Below, piece by piece: positions 22,531-35,477 of a stretch of 64,000 bases of DNA. A model generated the notes under the pieces. It made no database searches, was not told the origin of the DNA, and worked only from the letters and a program-made list of their open reading frames with translations. Position 1 is the stretch's first letter. Each line of letters opens with the position of its first letter. The position numbers and the translations under genes were made by a program. The stretch is taken from positions 19,096,934-19,160,933 of the forward strand of contig JAKGHH010000003.1 in NCBI GenBank assembly GCA_022828595.1, read 5' to 3'. Source of the stretch: Nelumbo lutea (Eukaryota > Streptophyta > Magnoliopsida > Proteales > Nelumbonaceae).

Positions 22531-23350
22531 CACCTTTGCGCAGTCTCCCGGCCCCGCGTTACCCTATTGGAGAACCCAAGGAGCGTACTGCCCCAATCAC
22601 CAACTTGGAGGGGTCGGGTGCAAGAATTACAAGCAGGTACAACCAGCCCGAACTGGTCCATCCATGAGAGACTTGTGTTGTACAAAGGGAGGGTACATCT
22701 CCCAACAGATTGCCCATTAATTCCAGCCATCATCGCCAGCATCCATAACGCCACCCACGAAGGGGTTCAGAAGACATTGCACCACGTCCGTGCCAATTTT
22801 CATTGGTATGGTATGCGCAACTTAGTTAGGGATTTCATCCAGAACTGCTCTACATGTCAACAACAAAAATGGGAGAATTTACACCTGGCTGGCCTCCTGC
22901 AGCCCCTCTCACTCCCAACACAGATCTGGGTCGATATCTCCATGGTCTTCATTGAAGGCTTGCCTAAAGCCGGAGGGAAATCAGTCTTATTCGTAGTGGT
23001 GGACCGCTTCTCCAAGCATGCCCATTTCATCCCGTTGTCCCACCCGTACAGTGCAGTCTCTGTGGCCCACGCCTTCTTCACACATACCTTCTGCCTACAT
23101 GGGCTGCCAGAGTCCATCGTTAACGACAGGGATGCAGTCTTCACCAACACCTTTTGGAAGGAGCTGTTCCGATTACAGGGCACTACCCTGGCTTTCTCAT
23201 ATGCCTACCACCCACAAACGGACGGGCAAACGGAGGTTGTCAATTGGACCATAGAGATGTACCTCCGCTGTTTCGTAGGGGGACCAACCACGACGTTGGG
23301 TAGATTGTCTTCCTTGGGCTGAATACTGCTACAACACGTCCTACCACTCC
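22531..23350 (+). pseudogene. Integrase of the chromovirus element
   Basis: The HHCC zinc-binding segment is visible (H in ATHEGVQ, H in HHVRANFHWYG, CSTCQQ). The core has the D,D,E set: VDISMVFIEGL, ESIVNDRDAVF, and YHPQTDGQTEVVN. The frame breaks near 23320, inside the C-terminal part. Confidence 0.9.
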
Positions 23351-23975
23351 TCCCTTGGCATGACCCCTTTCCGGGTTGTGTATGGCCGAGACCCTCCCCG
23401 TCTTTTATCTTACGAACCAGGTTCCACACAGTTGGAAGAAGTAGATCATAGTCTCCAAGACCGCGATGCCCTCCTGGCCGAAGTCTCCCTACGCTTGTAG
23501 CAGGCGCAAGCGCGTATGAAGCAAACCTACGATCAACACCGCCGCGAGGTCACCTTCGAGCCAGGTCAGTTCGTTTGGCTGAAGCTCCAACCGTACTGCC
23601 AACTCTCCCTCAGGTGGCGAGGCTCCCCCAAGCTAGCTCCTAGATTTTATGGGCCCTTCAAGGTTCTCCGGCAGGTCGGGAAGGTTGCCTATCAACTCGA
23701 TCTACCAGAGCACAGCAGAATCCATGATGTCTTCCATGTGTCCCTACTAAAGCCTTTTACAGGGACTCCCCCTAAGCACGTGCCTTCTCTACCCCCTCTA
23801 AAGGATGGCAGACCCATCCTCCACCCTCGAGCTTTTGTCTGGTCATGCATCAATTAGGGTACCTTCGAGGTTCTCGTAGAATGGGAAGGACTACCCTCAG
23901 CGGAGGCCACCTGGATTCCCTGGACCGACCTTCACAGTGCCTACCCAGCTCTCAAGCTTGAGGACAAGCTCGTTG
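23351..23975 (+). pseudogene. Integrase tail and chromodomain-like region
   Basis: MKQTYDQHRREVTFEPGQFV, FYGPFKVLRQVGKVAYQLDL, IHDVFHVSLLKPF (GPY/F module), then a TAG at about 23855, then EVLVEWEGLPSAEATW (chromodomain-like). Chromodomains steer integration to marked chromatin. A TAG at about 23498 precedes this block. Confidence 0.82.
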
Positions 23976-23991
23976 TCCAGGAGGGGTGTGA

Positions 23992-24567
23992 TGTTATGGA
24001 CACACCGCCTGATGGCACATTGCGGCGCAGTCACAGGCAGCGGCACGCACAGCAGGCCACGCCGCAGCACCGCACAGCAGCACGTATCGCCTGGTAGTGC
24101 GCAGCACGCAACACACACCACACGACAATGGCACGCGCCACACGATAGCAACACTGTAAGACGCACATGCCGACCGGTAGCAGCAGTAGAGCAGGACCCA
24201 CACGACAGCTCATCAGGGTGGGTCCACACTTATCTCTTCTCGCCAACTCGCCGCCAACTACTCTATCTTATCTTATCTTATCTTAAATAGGAGTTGTGTT
24301 ACCATTAGGAGTTTGATTTCAAGTTGGAGTTTGAGTTTAATTAGGAATTTCTTTTTGTAATCTCCTATTTAAGGAGCCACGAATTAATGAAAAGGCATTG
24401 AATTTTCGATCAAGAGAAGAGCTTAGGAGAGTTAGGGTGATCTCTTGGACAAATCACCCCCTAGTTCGCCACAATAGGGTCAGCACGCAAAGGGAAGGGC
24501 AAGGGAAGGCTAGGAGTTTTCCCCGTGGACCACCCTGTGGTGAGATCCTACGCGCGGGCCCATAACA
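23992..24567 (+). repeat. 3' LTR of the chromovirus element
   Basis: Starts TGTTATGGACACACCGCC just after the purine-rich CAGGAGGGGTGTGA, and ends GGGCCCATAACA. TGTTATGG and CCATAACA form the LTR's short inverted ends. 576 bp; longer than the 5' LTR because of extra GC-rich units. Confidence 0.92.
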
Positions 24568-24616
24568 ATATACCCTGATTTGATCTGTCACAATCCGATC
24601 CAATTTGTTAGTTATG

Positions 24617-24745
24617 AAATATTATATATTATATATTATTTATATTTTATATATTTCTATATATTATTTATATTATTATATATCATATATTATAATATAT
24701 TTTTATATTATATAAATAATATTATATTATTATAATTTTAATTAA
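24617..24745. repeat. AT-rich low-complexity tract
   Basis: Almost pure A/T (TATATTATATATTATTTATA type) just outside the 3' LTR, between the arms of the older inverted-repeat element. Confidence 0.8.
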
Positions 24746-24810
24746 ATCGGATTCTAATTGTATATTTACAAATAAAAGGAGCATGGTACTTAAGTGCTGG
24801 ATATTGGAAA

Positions 24811-24992
24811 CAAGGTTCAAAATATCGATATATAGTGATATGTTGGTAGGGTGTATTGGCCTGTATCGGTACTTTTTTTTTTTTCCAAATCTAATTCAGA
24901 AAAACCAGTCTACCCCTGAACCACTCGCCGACCTGAAACACCCTCTCTAGAGATGTATCGAAAGGCTCTGATACACGATATTTTGAACCTTG
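24811..24992. mobile_element. Foldback MITE, CAAGGTTCAAAATATCG ends
   Basis: CAAGGTTCAAAATATCG (left) and CGATATTTTGAACCTTG (right) are perfect 17-bp inverted repeats. A related, degenerate copy ends near 35055 (CATATCGATAGTTTGAACCTTGAG). Superfamily not assigned. Confidence 0.65.
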
Positions 24993-27900
24993 ACTGAAAA
25001 GTTCACTTGGTACGTTTTAAAATCACTTCATTAGTTTGAAGTTTGAACCCCGATCTCGGCGCATCAGAAATGTTTCGGAAGTTCTTCTTTATTGTCGATG
25101 GGTATGGCTCAGAGATTCAGACCTCAGAGAGTTGTATTGTGCGTCCGACGGTGATACCAAGTTTTGTTTACATGCAATAGGATTTTAGCCCATATTGAGG
25201 GACTGCTAATATTCTCGTTATCCATTCAAAAAGTAGATGGGCAGGGTTTGTCACTAGTCTTATTTGCAAATTTGCACCATTACAGCGATAGAACTGAATG
25301 TGAAAGAAACTATGATGGAACCGATAATTGGCACTAAAGACAACCAGTTAACTCAACAATGGTCCATACTGCTCATGGGATTGCGCCTCCCAACTACCAG
25401 CGTTGGAGATGTCTATTCCCTCTGAAAGCTAGGTCGCGTAAACACACTGAGAGCCCAGGTGCTGGAATCCAATGTTATATACTTCTATCTCTTGATAGGT
25501 CACAAGAAAGAGCTAATGACGGTTGGTTTCTGATTCTGAAAAGAAAAGCCAACTCGATTAGGGTATATCAATAATTGGCATTAATTAAATGTTAACCTGC
25601 CATCATCTGACCTTAGAGGGTTGGGTTCATGATAGTTACTGGTGTCAACATTATTGGAAAATTCAATTTTGAATTCGACATAATTCAATCAAATTATGAT
25701 GAATATCTAATTGGTCAATTGGATATTTTATTCATATCAAATAGTTAATCGAATTTGAGTTTGAATATGGCCTAATTTGATTCGACAAATATCTAAATTT
25801 GACCGATTATTTAGTTCTTATATATAATATATAAAGTATTTAAATGTTTTATATAATTTATATATAAAATAATTAAATTATATAAATAATTTATATATTT
25901 ATATATTTTATATAAATAAAATATTTATTTTATATATTTATTAATTACTTAAAATAATTAATTGGTCGAATTGAATATTCAAATATTTAATCAAATTTTA
26001 ACTTTTAATATCTGTCAGATATCAGATTCAATCCGTTTACACCTCCCTTGGTCGGGTTTCAAACAGGATTCAACTTGCATTGGGTTTAGGTTGAGCATTA
26101 CTTGTACCAAATTAATTGGTATCACCAAGTTATAGCTTTCTTAGTTTTCCATATTGTCATTGGTGAAGTAATATTATTTTTATTAAGTTGTAACGGCCCA
26201 TTACTTGGTGTAATAGTAAAATTTCATGCTAGCAAGCATGAGGAGGCCCAATTTGCTTTTTGGCAAGCTATTTACTTAGGTAAGTGTGTTTATCCATATT
26301 CTTTTATTTTCCAAGTAAATAATATAATGATTGTTTTAGCCCTAAAAATCCATTGTTAAAATGGGCAATTTTGTCTCATCCAAATATTGACAACGTTCCC
26401 TTAGGTGGAAAAGTTATTTATCCACGGAGATTACTCGGGGAACATAAAATTTTCATAGACCCCACATAAATCTGAAAAAAGAGCACAAGTATATTGGTCA
26501 ATGTGAATCAAAATCTCTTAAAGTCTAAGGGCCAGCCACTTTGTGTGAGAAAATGCAAAAGCCCAAAGGTTAGAGTTGTATCCCATATATCCCTCTCAAG
26601 ACCCTAGGTATGTGGGACCAACATTGGGTAATGGCATCAATAGTCAGTGATATTGTTTTATATAAATCTCCCATCTTTGTTAGTAGAAGGTTTGGAAATG
26701 TGAATTTTTGTGCTGAAGTTTAAGCAAAATCCAAAGCAGTGTTTATCATAAGCCAGTTACGAATCTACATCAGTGATAGATATTTCGAATAGAATATTCA
26801 CAAAATTTCCATAATGAGTGGCATAGTACAATTGAATGTTTTGTGAATGTTAACCTTTGCCAAGAATAGGGATACTACTGTTTTAAGAGATGTATTAAGA
26901 TATGCTTTGGATGAACATGAATACAATATTTTTTTGTTAAGCATAAAAGTTAAGATATAACAAGGGAAAATCTATGATGCAGGAAATATATGGTATGAAA
27001 AGAGTTTTGCCGAATCAAAACCCACCCATTAATTTTGATAAATAACATCTTATTCGCTACCACATTTATCAGATATCATATCTTTTCTATACCATAATCA
27101 AACCCAAAATGAATACACCTAGAAAACTCAAATAAATCCAGCCAACCTTGCGAGGGCTTCCTGGGAAAAGGTTTGCTTCATGGCCTCCTTTTGGGTCCTT
27201 AGTAGGTTGTAGATTATTCTTTTATTAGATGTGATAGTCATAACTCACAACAAGTTTCTACCAAACTATTCTCTAAAAAAGGGGAGGCAAAAGAGAAATG
27301 ACGGGCTAACTACCTGAAGGTCCACCTGCCTAAGTTCTAGTAGGATTGTATGAAAGAACTTGGTGGTTATTCTTTTATAGTCTTCTCCAATTTGTCACTG
27401 AAGGAATCTTCACTTGTAAACGCTTCAAGGGATATCCCTTTCATTAATTAATGAATAATCATTTAAAAAATCCCCATTAGGACCACACACAATAATCGTG
27501 TTAATAGAATCACTCTTAAAAGACTCAACTCATGCCTCCATTAAAATATACAGATTATGTGTTGTTAAAATGCTATTGGTCAGTAGATATTAGAGAACTA
27601 GTTATAACTATTGAATCAAATTGATTTGCGCTAGTACAAATGCATGCGAGTACAAAATGAAAAAAAAAAAAGCAAATTCTTATTTAGTTTTGTTTTGGGT
27701 TTTATTTTATTTTGCTTCATGCCTTAATTTATTTTATTTGTGCTGCAAGCGAACAAAATAAGCTAAAATTTAAAATAAAAATAAGTGAAAATTTATACTC
27801 AAATCGTTTGCACTGTCATAATTTTGTATTAGTACAAATTTATTTGCATAACTAACAAATTCATAGCCAAACAATGGGTATCTTCATTTAAACTCATGTG

Positions 27901-29780
27901 AGATTTCGATTGGTTGAAGTGTTTCAGGTATGATTCCCTTTCAGTACATGGAGATTGCCATTGAAAAATGGAGATGGATTTGGTGAATCCATGCATTATG
28001 GCCCAAAGAAGCCCCACATGTTCCTCTTACCACCCACTACTCTATTAAGTATTAATGGAGCAAATTTAATCCCAAAACACTTGCCACGTGTCCAAAACGA
28101 ACATTTCTTAGTGGGTTTGTTTTGAATTAAAAATTAGAATATCAAGTTAACACTCATTAACCATGTGGCGAATCTTCTGAATTTTTTTTATTTGATTTAG
28201 AATGCTAATTAGGGTTTTCTTGTTTAATCAAAGAATGCGACCCACATCAATTTAATGTTTTGAAAGCTTTTGCACTTTGTTTTTTTTTTTTTTTTATTTG
28301 AGTTAGCTAGGAAGCTAAGTTAATTTTGATTTGTCATTGATTGATAGTCAGAGTGAGACCCACGCATCTACACATATTTCATTGAATTACATAAAATTTA
28401 TAAAATGCAGTGTGGATTAAATACATGGCCCATCTAATCCCTAATCCATATATGTGAATGTGACATAAACAGGATGGGCCATGCGCACGGAAGAAAACTC
28501 CCAACTTAACTAAACTTCTCCCTCTTCTTCTTTTTCTTATTTAATTAATTAGGATTAAGAAACTTGGAAGGTAGTCATTTTCTTTTTGCAAAAAAAGTGA
28601 AGCAGCTTCATTACTATTGAACTAACTGTTCAGTTGGCCTTTACAAAACTTGGGCTTGGTGCAAAGGGCCCACCTAATTTCCAAACTAAGTGGTCCAGAT
28701 CATTATACCAACAATTGGTGGGTCTCTTGGAAATTGACTGGGCCAATATTCAATCCGCCAAGAGAACTCGGATCTGCTACCCGAGACGCTACCTACACAT
28801 ACCCGTGAGGCATTACAGCCCGGCATTGAGATTTGAGAGCATTCCCCACGAATGACAAGTGAGATGCTTCCAATATGAGTTAATTAAGAAACTGGTATTT
28901 GGATATGCTCCTCACGGAGCGCACAACTGTGCATTAGGAACATTTTACTATGAATAAATATTTTTAAGAATGAAGATATTCTACATGCACGGCTAAATGA
29001 GCTGCGAGGTTGGTACGAGGCATGAGGGACAGATCTGAATTCTTTGGATTAGAGCCCAATCTTTTATCCACAAATTATTCGCATGTCCCAACACCCTATC
29101 AACATGATCGAAGTGAAACCCACCCATGTATAAAATGTGCGGTGTGAGATCATGTTGGTGGGGTGTTGGAGCGTGTTTCGTCCGTAGATCCCAACTCCCA
29201 TAAAAATGCTATTACAACCGGGAAGATGTCTCCATGAATGATAAATTGATAATTGAGGGTCTGAGATGTTTTCAATGTGCGGCTAATAGGTACCAGATCC
29301 GGATTATTTGGATCCGCATCATGCAATTATTGTGTTTACCAGAAGGAACAGAAAAAGTAAAAAGAAAGCAGGAATTCACGGTTCCGATTACTCTACATTT
29401 TAAGAGGAACAAAATCCATTGGATTCGGGCCAGCCTGTCAGCGGGCACCGACTTCATGACTTACGCACATCAACAACTTTGGGATCAGCGGACCCGACGT
29501 GACCATCCACCCACCCACCCATTCCTTTCCTTTTTCTTTTCCTCTGTTTCTCAAAATTTTGAATAAAACACCTGAACCCGCTCTTATACCAAATACTTCC
29601 TAAAATGACCTAAATGCCCACTGACGCCTACCGATAGGCAACCGCCCCGTCCGTTTTCCAGTCAACGATAGGACAATTTAGAAAAAGGAGGGATCACTAC
29701 CGTCCGATTGATCACGACAATCAGATCGTCAGCCGGCAACCGCTTGAGATTTGCCCTTGGAGAATTGAAAGCGTTCGAAT
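24993..29780. other. Long intergenic region, no recognisable gene
   Basis: 4.8 kb, AT-rich, with no frame showing a domain. It contains a foldback-like stretch at about 25636-26050 (GGTGTCAAC on the left, GTTTACACCTCCC on the right) with TA-rich core. A polyT run lies near 28280. The last kilobase is the presumed upstream region of the SPIRAL1-like gene. Confidence 0.4.
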
Positions 29781-29788
29781 GGATGTAA

Positions 29789-29796
29789 TATAAATA
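29789..29796 (+). promoter_or_regulatory. TATA box of the SPIRAL1-like gene
   Basis: TATAAATA, followed after about 20 bases by the CT-rich CTTCTCTCTCGCC leader. Position fits a 5' UTR exon ending at 29909. Confidence 0.6.
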
Positions 29797-29814
29797 ATCC
29801 CCAACTTCTCTCTC

Positions 29815-29909
29815 GCCATTTTTCGTAGGTCTCTTTCTCGCTCGTTCTCCTTCTCTGCTCGTCTGAGGGAATCTACGTTTATCTTCCTGGTTCATATCCG
29901 ACGAGCCAG
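29815..29909 (+). other. Probable 5'-UTR exon of the SPIRAL1-like gene
   Basis: CT-rich leader with a good donor (GAGCCAG/GTGCGAAACCC). The acceptor would be TCTGTGCAG (31349) or GTCTCAG (31357), just before the start codon. A long leader intron of about 1.4 kb results. No coding sequence is seen in it. Its start is approximate. Confidence 0.5.
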
Positions 29910-31380
29910 GTGCGAAACCCTAGATCGCAGATTCTCTTGTTAGGTTCGGCTGTCTGTTGAGTTTTTTCTACTATTTTTACCGTGTTATCTCACTGAGGAT
30001 GTGTTTAACTGTAAGTTTTAGGGTTACAAACATTTTGCTTTTTTTTTGTGCATTTTCCTTCAATGGTGTTTAATGTTGTCGATCTGATTTTTTTTTTGGG
30101 TGCATTTTGAGTAGATTTGTTGCTTTTTCTAAGGATGATTTTGGTTTTTTCTTTCTCATTTTTTTCAGAGATTACATAGTTTTGATGCCTTTCTCTTGTT
30201 ATCTCGAAAGCGTTTTTTTTTTTTTAAATATTTCACTTTTAGGCACCGAAAGGAATGAATTCAAAAAAATCTGTTTTTTTCTTTTGAAGATTTTATTTTG
30301 TATTATTTTGTATGTATTTGTACCTGTGCATATTTGTATTTGTACTCATTCCAAACTGAGCCTTAGGGGATCTTCCTTAGGTTAAAAAAGAAGCCTGCAT
30401 GCAGGAGTATACAGTACAGTCCCATGCCTTGTTGTTTTAGTGGAATTCAAGGTTTGAACTTTTCCAAAGTTCAATTTCAGAAGGATGCCTCCTGTCGGTA
30501 TTGCATCATACATTGATATAATAATTGAAACGAGTTAAAATCTCTCGTGCATATTTCTTGGTTGTTCACTCGTTCTTTTAGATTACTTTTTGAGGCGAGG
30601 TTACATTTGTTGCTTATTTCTCAACCTTTGCCCTTTTTTCATTTATTATACCACCGCCATACCAGGATGCAAATACTTGTGATATGGTTTGATTTTTTTG
30701 TTGTGATACTACTGCTTTGGGATCTTGTGATGCTTAGATTCATTGCTTCATATGCTACATTTCCACCATCTATTTCCGTTCTTTCTTCTGCACCATCTCA
30801 TTTCTGCTGTTTATGCTATACATCAAGAATTCCATGTCTATGAAGAGGTGGTTTTCATTTAGTTCAGTTCCATTCTGGTCATATTCAGAGACCTGGATCT
30901 GTTGGTGTAAACGTTTAATAGCTTGTGGAACTTCTGAATTTGTCCATGGTTCAATGACTAAGATTATCCCAAAACACCACAAATTTACTAAGAAAAGGAA
31001 AAATATTACAAAGAAAATTGGTTCAATTTAGAAGTTTGATGGCTGAACTGTCTGGGTTTCTCAAATATTCAATCTTTGGCATTTTGAGATTAGGATTCAT
31101 TTACCTGGCCAACATAGGATGGTTGATGGCCTGAGTCTGGTAGGTGTTTTTTTTTAAACATTTCTATTTAATGTGGGCCCTCTTTCAAGTTTTGTTTATT
31201 TTATGTGCAGAATATAGCCCCCTCCAAAGTTCTTAAATCAGTGCCTTTTATTTTGTGGCTGGGAGTGTGCGTTTCTGCTTATTGAATGCACCATCAAGTT
31301 TCACATTACCATTTATATTCATATTTGTATCTGTTGATATTCTGTGCAGTGTCTCAGTATTCTAACTTAAACCATAGAAA

Positions 31381-34123
31381 ATGGGTCGTGGAGTGAGTAG
31401 TGGTGGAGGCCAAAGTTCATTGGGATACCTGTTTGGGGGTGGCGAGGCACCAAAACCAGTCACCAATCATGCTCAAGATGCTCAGAACCAGGGACATGGT
31501 GCAGGTAATGGACCCACCCAGAAGTCTACTCCTGCACCAGTTGACAACAGTAAGCAGATTCCAGCTGGTATCCTGGGGAACCAAGCAAACAACTACTTCC
31601 GTGCAGATGGCCAGAACTGTGGGAACTTCATCACGGTATGATCATGGCTAAATTGCATTTGTATTAATTCCCTGCCATAGATTTTAACATTATTACCTAA
31701 ATCACATTGTCTTGTGGTTCAGTTTTAGATAAACCACAACTTGGTCATTGGCCTTGACTGCCCTCTTTCATTTTCCTTTTCTTTTGCTGGGTGGTGGATT
31801 TTATTTAGAGATAAACCAAAGCTTCAATACCAAGACCTGTTGCTTAGAAAAACTCAGGTCGCAAAAGATAGGGCAGCTACACTGAGGTGTGAGGTGTTCA
31901 TTGTGTGGCTTTGGGTTGGTTATGGTTGCTGTGTAAGGGTCTTTTGGATGTGCCTCTTTCTCGGGTGATATCTTATCACCTTTCTTTTGTAAACTCTTTT
32001 TTCTTTTAATAAATCTTTTCTCTGATTGTTGAAAAAAAAGAACAGGGATTAGGATCATGTACTAACTGATCCATCTATTCCTGAAATTATCAGCATATTA
32101 ATTTCTTTTTTTCGTACTTAGCGTACTAAACTGCTTTATGCAAGCTTCAGTTTATTTAGGAATGCTATTTTTCTCTTTGTCTAATGGAGTCTTGTATAGT
32201 TGTATGTGATAATAAATGTTAAGCCAGTGTTGCGTGATTGATTATTGACAGCTACATCATTGTATTTTGTCTATGTTCTTCCTAGTCCCTACCAAGGAAA
32301 AAGTGATTAGGACATCTCAGCCCTTGTCCTAGTTAGAGCTCAACTGTGTTTGCCATTGGACACATGTGAGCTGAGAACTGATTGTTTTTATGATTAAAAG
32401 CTTTGGGTACAAGTCTGAGGCTGAGAGACCCTTCGGATATTCTAGTTTGGTTGTTTGGAGTCTTTGATATTGTAAGGTAGAGAATGGGCAGTTCTCAGTG
32501 GCATCCTTACATGGCAACTTGATTGAAGGTATTCACTTGTAGAACTGTCTGTCCTCCACCTGTTTCATCTAATATTCACTTTTATAACTTAGATGGCTGC
32601 ATGGGGAAGTCTTTTTTGATCATTGGGGAAGTGTCTTGCTATGAATAAACTCGTGGTTAGGCGAAAAGACACCCCTTGTCCTGGGTGTGTAATGTCCTAC
32701 CTTGGAAACCTCTGATCATTTGTTCACCTGTTGCTCTCTATCGGCTATAAGATGATCAAAGAAGACTGACTTGTTCTGTCAAAAATCTCTTGAAAAGAGG
32801 GAAGCTGGTTTAGTTTTCTGTTCCATCGGCTATATATGTTGGTCTGTGTAGAAAGAGTGCAGTTCCGAGATGGGATTAACTGAAAGCAATAGCTGTTAGC
32901 AGGCTGTGGAAGTGTGGAACCAATGATAACACTAACACTAGTGATAAAATACAGGGGGCCCACAACCATTCAGCCTCACTGTGGGCTCCATATGTTTTAT
33001 AACTGGTGTGAGGAGTTATCATTAGTTCCCAAAGCCTTGTACGCAGCCATCACGTTCTGCTAATTTGAATTATGCAATTCCAGGGTGCAGCAAGGTATCG
33101 GAAGTTGAAATCTACATTAGAGCAGTAGTAGCTTCAGCTAGGGGTGTCAATGGACTGGTTTTGGGTTGGACCCCGTCCAAATCAAAATCCATTTGGACGG
33201 ATTGGATGGACTGAACAGACCAATATGATATATTGGATCGGACCTGGTCTGTTCATAATGAATTTATATTGGATTGAGCCAATATCCGGTCCATTGATAG
33301 AAGATTAGAACATAGGTGTCAATACTGGACCGGATTGGACCAAATCCAGTCCAATTGACACCCCTAGCTTCAGCCATCTCTTGGCTTTTAGGTGTTGAAG
33401 TGTTTCAAGGGATGTGCCAAACGGCATTGTATATTACTTTGTCTTTACTGTTTCATCACCTGGTCTGTACGATCCCTTGCTGTATTTGGACTAATATGTG
33501 CAGGGAATCATAAATCGTAGGTAAGGGTAGTTTTATAGGGGTGCGAACCATACAGTACCTATACCTGCCCAACCTGTGTGGTTTGGGCCATAATTGTCAA
33601 ACTTTAACATTTTGAACTGCCATTGACTTGGATGGTCAGACCTTTTGACCTGGGAACTGTCCAGACAAACCGGTTCTGTTTTATCCCAAACCTGATCCTT
33701 GGCCAAAAAACTGTTGAATCAGTTAATGACCCATTGATCCTGGCTGTCAAACTGTTGACCCGTTTGACTAGTTCAACAGTTTTAACCATTTTTATTTTAA
33801 TTATTTTTTATTATTTGTCAGAATGGACTGTCTGTTCAGACCGGGCGGTCAAACTGTTGACTCGGAAACTAGTGGCCAGAACTGTTTTGGTTCTGGGTTG
33901 TTTTTTAAAACATTGCATAAAGTTGATACTTTTCTTATGAAAATTATGAATAATTATTAAAGAAATATGATTATGAAACCTAGGGAAGTAATAATTATTA
34001 AAGCATACTTACCATCTTTTGTCTATGGTACAGGATCGGCCTTCTACCAAGGTTCACGCTGCGCCTGGCGGTGGATCTTCCCTGGGTTACCTCTTTGGTG
34101 GTGGGCCTGGTGGCAACAAGTAA
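31381..34123 (+). CDS. SP1L: SPIRAL1-like microtubule protein, 2 coding exons
   Basis: Exons 31381-31635 and 34034-34123 join in phase 0 (TTCATCACG/GTATGA ... GTACAG/GATCGG), giving 114 aa. The N-terminus MGRGVSSGGGQSSLGYLFGG and C-terminus GGGSSLGYLFGGGPGGNK carry the same short repeat, the hallmark of SPIRAL1. The conserved NNYFRADGQNCGNFITDRPS block spans the splice. SPIRAL1 proteins are small plant proteins that bind cortical microtubules and control directional cell expansion. Length is close to the 110-120 aa of the family. The 2398-bp coding intron holds a hAT-like MITE. A leader intron upstream is likely. I cannot tell which family member this is. Confidence 0.95.
33139..33366. mobile_element. 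hAT-like MITE, 228 bp, perfect 8-bp target duplication
   Basis: Ends TAGGGGTGTCAATGGACTGG and CCAGTCCAATTGACACCCCTA form the terminal inverted repeat. GCTTCAGC flanks both sides exactly (33131-33138 and 33367-33374). It has the same two-unit internal layout as 6200-6612 (CATAGGTGTCAATACTGGAC inside). It sits in the coding intron of the SPIRAL1-like gene. Confidence 0.85.
33560..33950. repeat. Degenerate repeat-like segment in the SPIRAL1-like intron
   Basis: Phrases such as GTCAAACTGTTGAC recur (about 33748 and 33848), with self-complementary TTGAACTGCC / AACAGTTTTAACC parts. It looks like an old foldback element; similar wording occurs at 17930-18010. Boundaries unclear. Confidence 0.3.
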
Positions 34124-35471
34124 TGCCGTTTCTCCTTGAGATCATTGAACTATTGTTTACTGTTTGTCTAGAACTCATAGTAATTTGGAAGAAACAATAT
34201 TCCATCCAGCCTTGTCCTATATAGACACTGAACTGTGTGATCATGTGATGTTAATATATAGCCCTGTTCTTGTGGGAACGCTTGTGACTGGATTTGCTCC
34301 GAAGGATAATGTGATTAGAAGCAAAAATATCCATCAGCAAGCTTAACGTTAAACGACTTTTCTATTTTCTATTCTGCTGATGCCTTTTATTTTGTTTTAA
34401 TGTGGATACTGTTAAATGTTTTTTCTGCAACATGATCACATTTTGCCGATTGACGTGGCAATTGTTTTGTTCCGAGAAACAGAACCATTTTGCCGGAACT
34501 CCCTGGATTGGTTTTAGTAGGTTTTGCACTTGCGAGTTTTTGCTTTTCTAACCCCCTTTTGTCAAGTTTAGCGAGGCAAATGTTCTACGACGTATATTTT
34601 ATTTTAGTCAGTTGCCCTTCAATAGGGTTTGGAGGTAAGCCTGAGCCGAGATCACATAGATAGACAACTGCAGCTCTGCAAGCAGCCAACCTTTGTGTGA
34701 TGCTATTATTATTTCTTACAAGAGGGAAAACGCCGGAAAACCCGACTCCTAGAATAGCTCTATCAGATTACGGCTTAGAATTTTATGGTGCTATCTCCTG
34801 CCCCACGCTCCCGGCAATTGCAAGTTGCAATTCATGTTTTCAATTCTTAGCCGTTAGTTTAGTTTGCCCAAGGTTATGCCCGACAGTGCATCAGTAATTT
34901 TTTTATTTATTTATTTTTTAAATCAGTTCAGGGGCTGGTTTAAGATTCCTCCACCTCATAAACCAGTCAAAATCCTGATACACCCTCTATAAGGGCATAT
35001 CGGGATGCTCCCGTATGATACAGGCTGACACATATCGATAGTTTGAACCTTGAGTTTGCCCCTTTGAGATTTAATAAAAAGAATAAGATGGGGTTGGGAA
35101 GTATTTATTTGAAAAACAATTGATTAAAAATAAGTTTTAATAAACACTCGTGCGTTTCAGTGAAAAGGCACCTATGTCAAATAATAGGGCTAGTATAAGT
35201 TAGTGGGCCAAAAGCCGGCCAAGAAGTAAGTAAACTCTTAATAATGAGCCCAAAATTTGGGTTTCTCAAATAAATGCTAATAAACACATTTTCAGGCTTA
35301 TTTCTCGTCCCGGCCCAAAATAAGCAGTGCTCCCAAACTTGGCCCAAGTAGAGGCGAAATATCGGATGCAGCACCTTCATCCTTCAACAGTGCACGGGGA
35401 GATCTTTTCTGTAAAAGATGTAAGGGACTTTAATACTATTTTTCCAAGTTAAGCAGGGATAAATCGTAATT
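34124..35471. other. 3' UTR of the SPIRAL1-like gene and convergent intergenic DNA
   Basis: Between two convergent genes. Includes a degenerate foldback element at about 34899-35055 related to 24811-24992. No gene. Confidence 0.45.
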
Positions 35472-35477
35472 TTTATT
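35472..35477 (-). terminator. Candidate polyadenylation signal of the kelch gene
   Basis: AATAAA on the minus strand, about 205 bases after the kelch stop codon (35684). Position is typical for a plant near-upstream element; weak evidence alone. Confidence 0.4.

Larger units (their letters stand above)
19108..24567 (+). mobile_element. Ty3/gypsy LTR retrotransposon, chromovirus (probably Reina-like), decayed
   Basis: 5.46 kb element with two LTRs, a primer-binding site for initiator tRNA-Met, and gag-PR-RT-RNaseH-INT-chromodomain in the standard order on the + strand. The order and the C-terminal chromodomain-like stretch (EVLVEWEGLPSAEATWIPW) place it among chromoviruses; short size and integrase sequence suggest Reina. 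At least eight in-frame stops and two frameshifts break the polyprotein, so it cannot be autonomous. It is inserted in an older inverted-repeat element: ACTAACAAATTGGATTGGAT lies left and ATCCAATTTGTTAGT right. No 5-bp target duplication could be confirmed. Confidence 0.93.

Noticed and set aside
26102..26359. 85-codon frame with hydrophobic stretch, possible membrane protein
   Set aside because: The apparent hydrophobicity follows from T-rich DNA; no homology-like motif or neighbouring exon was found.
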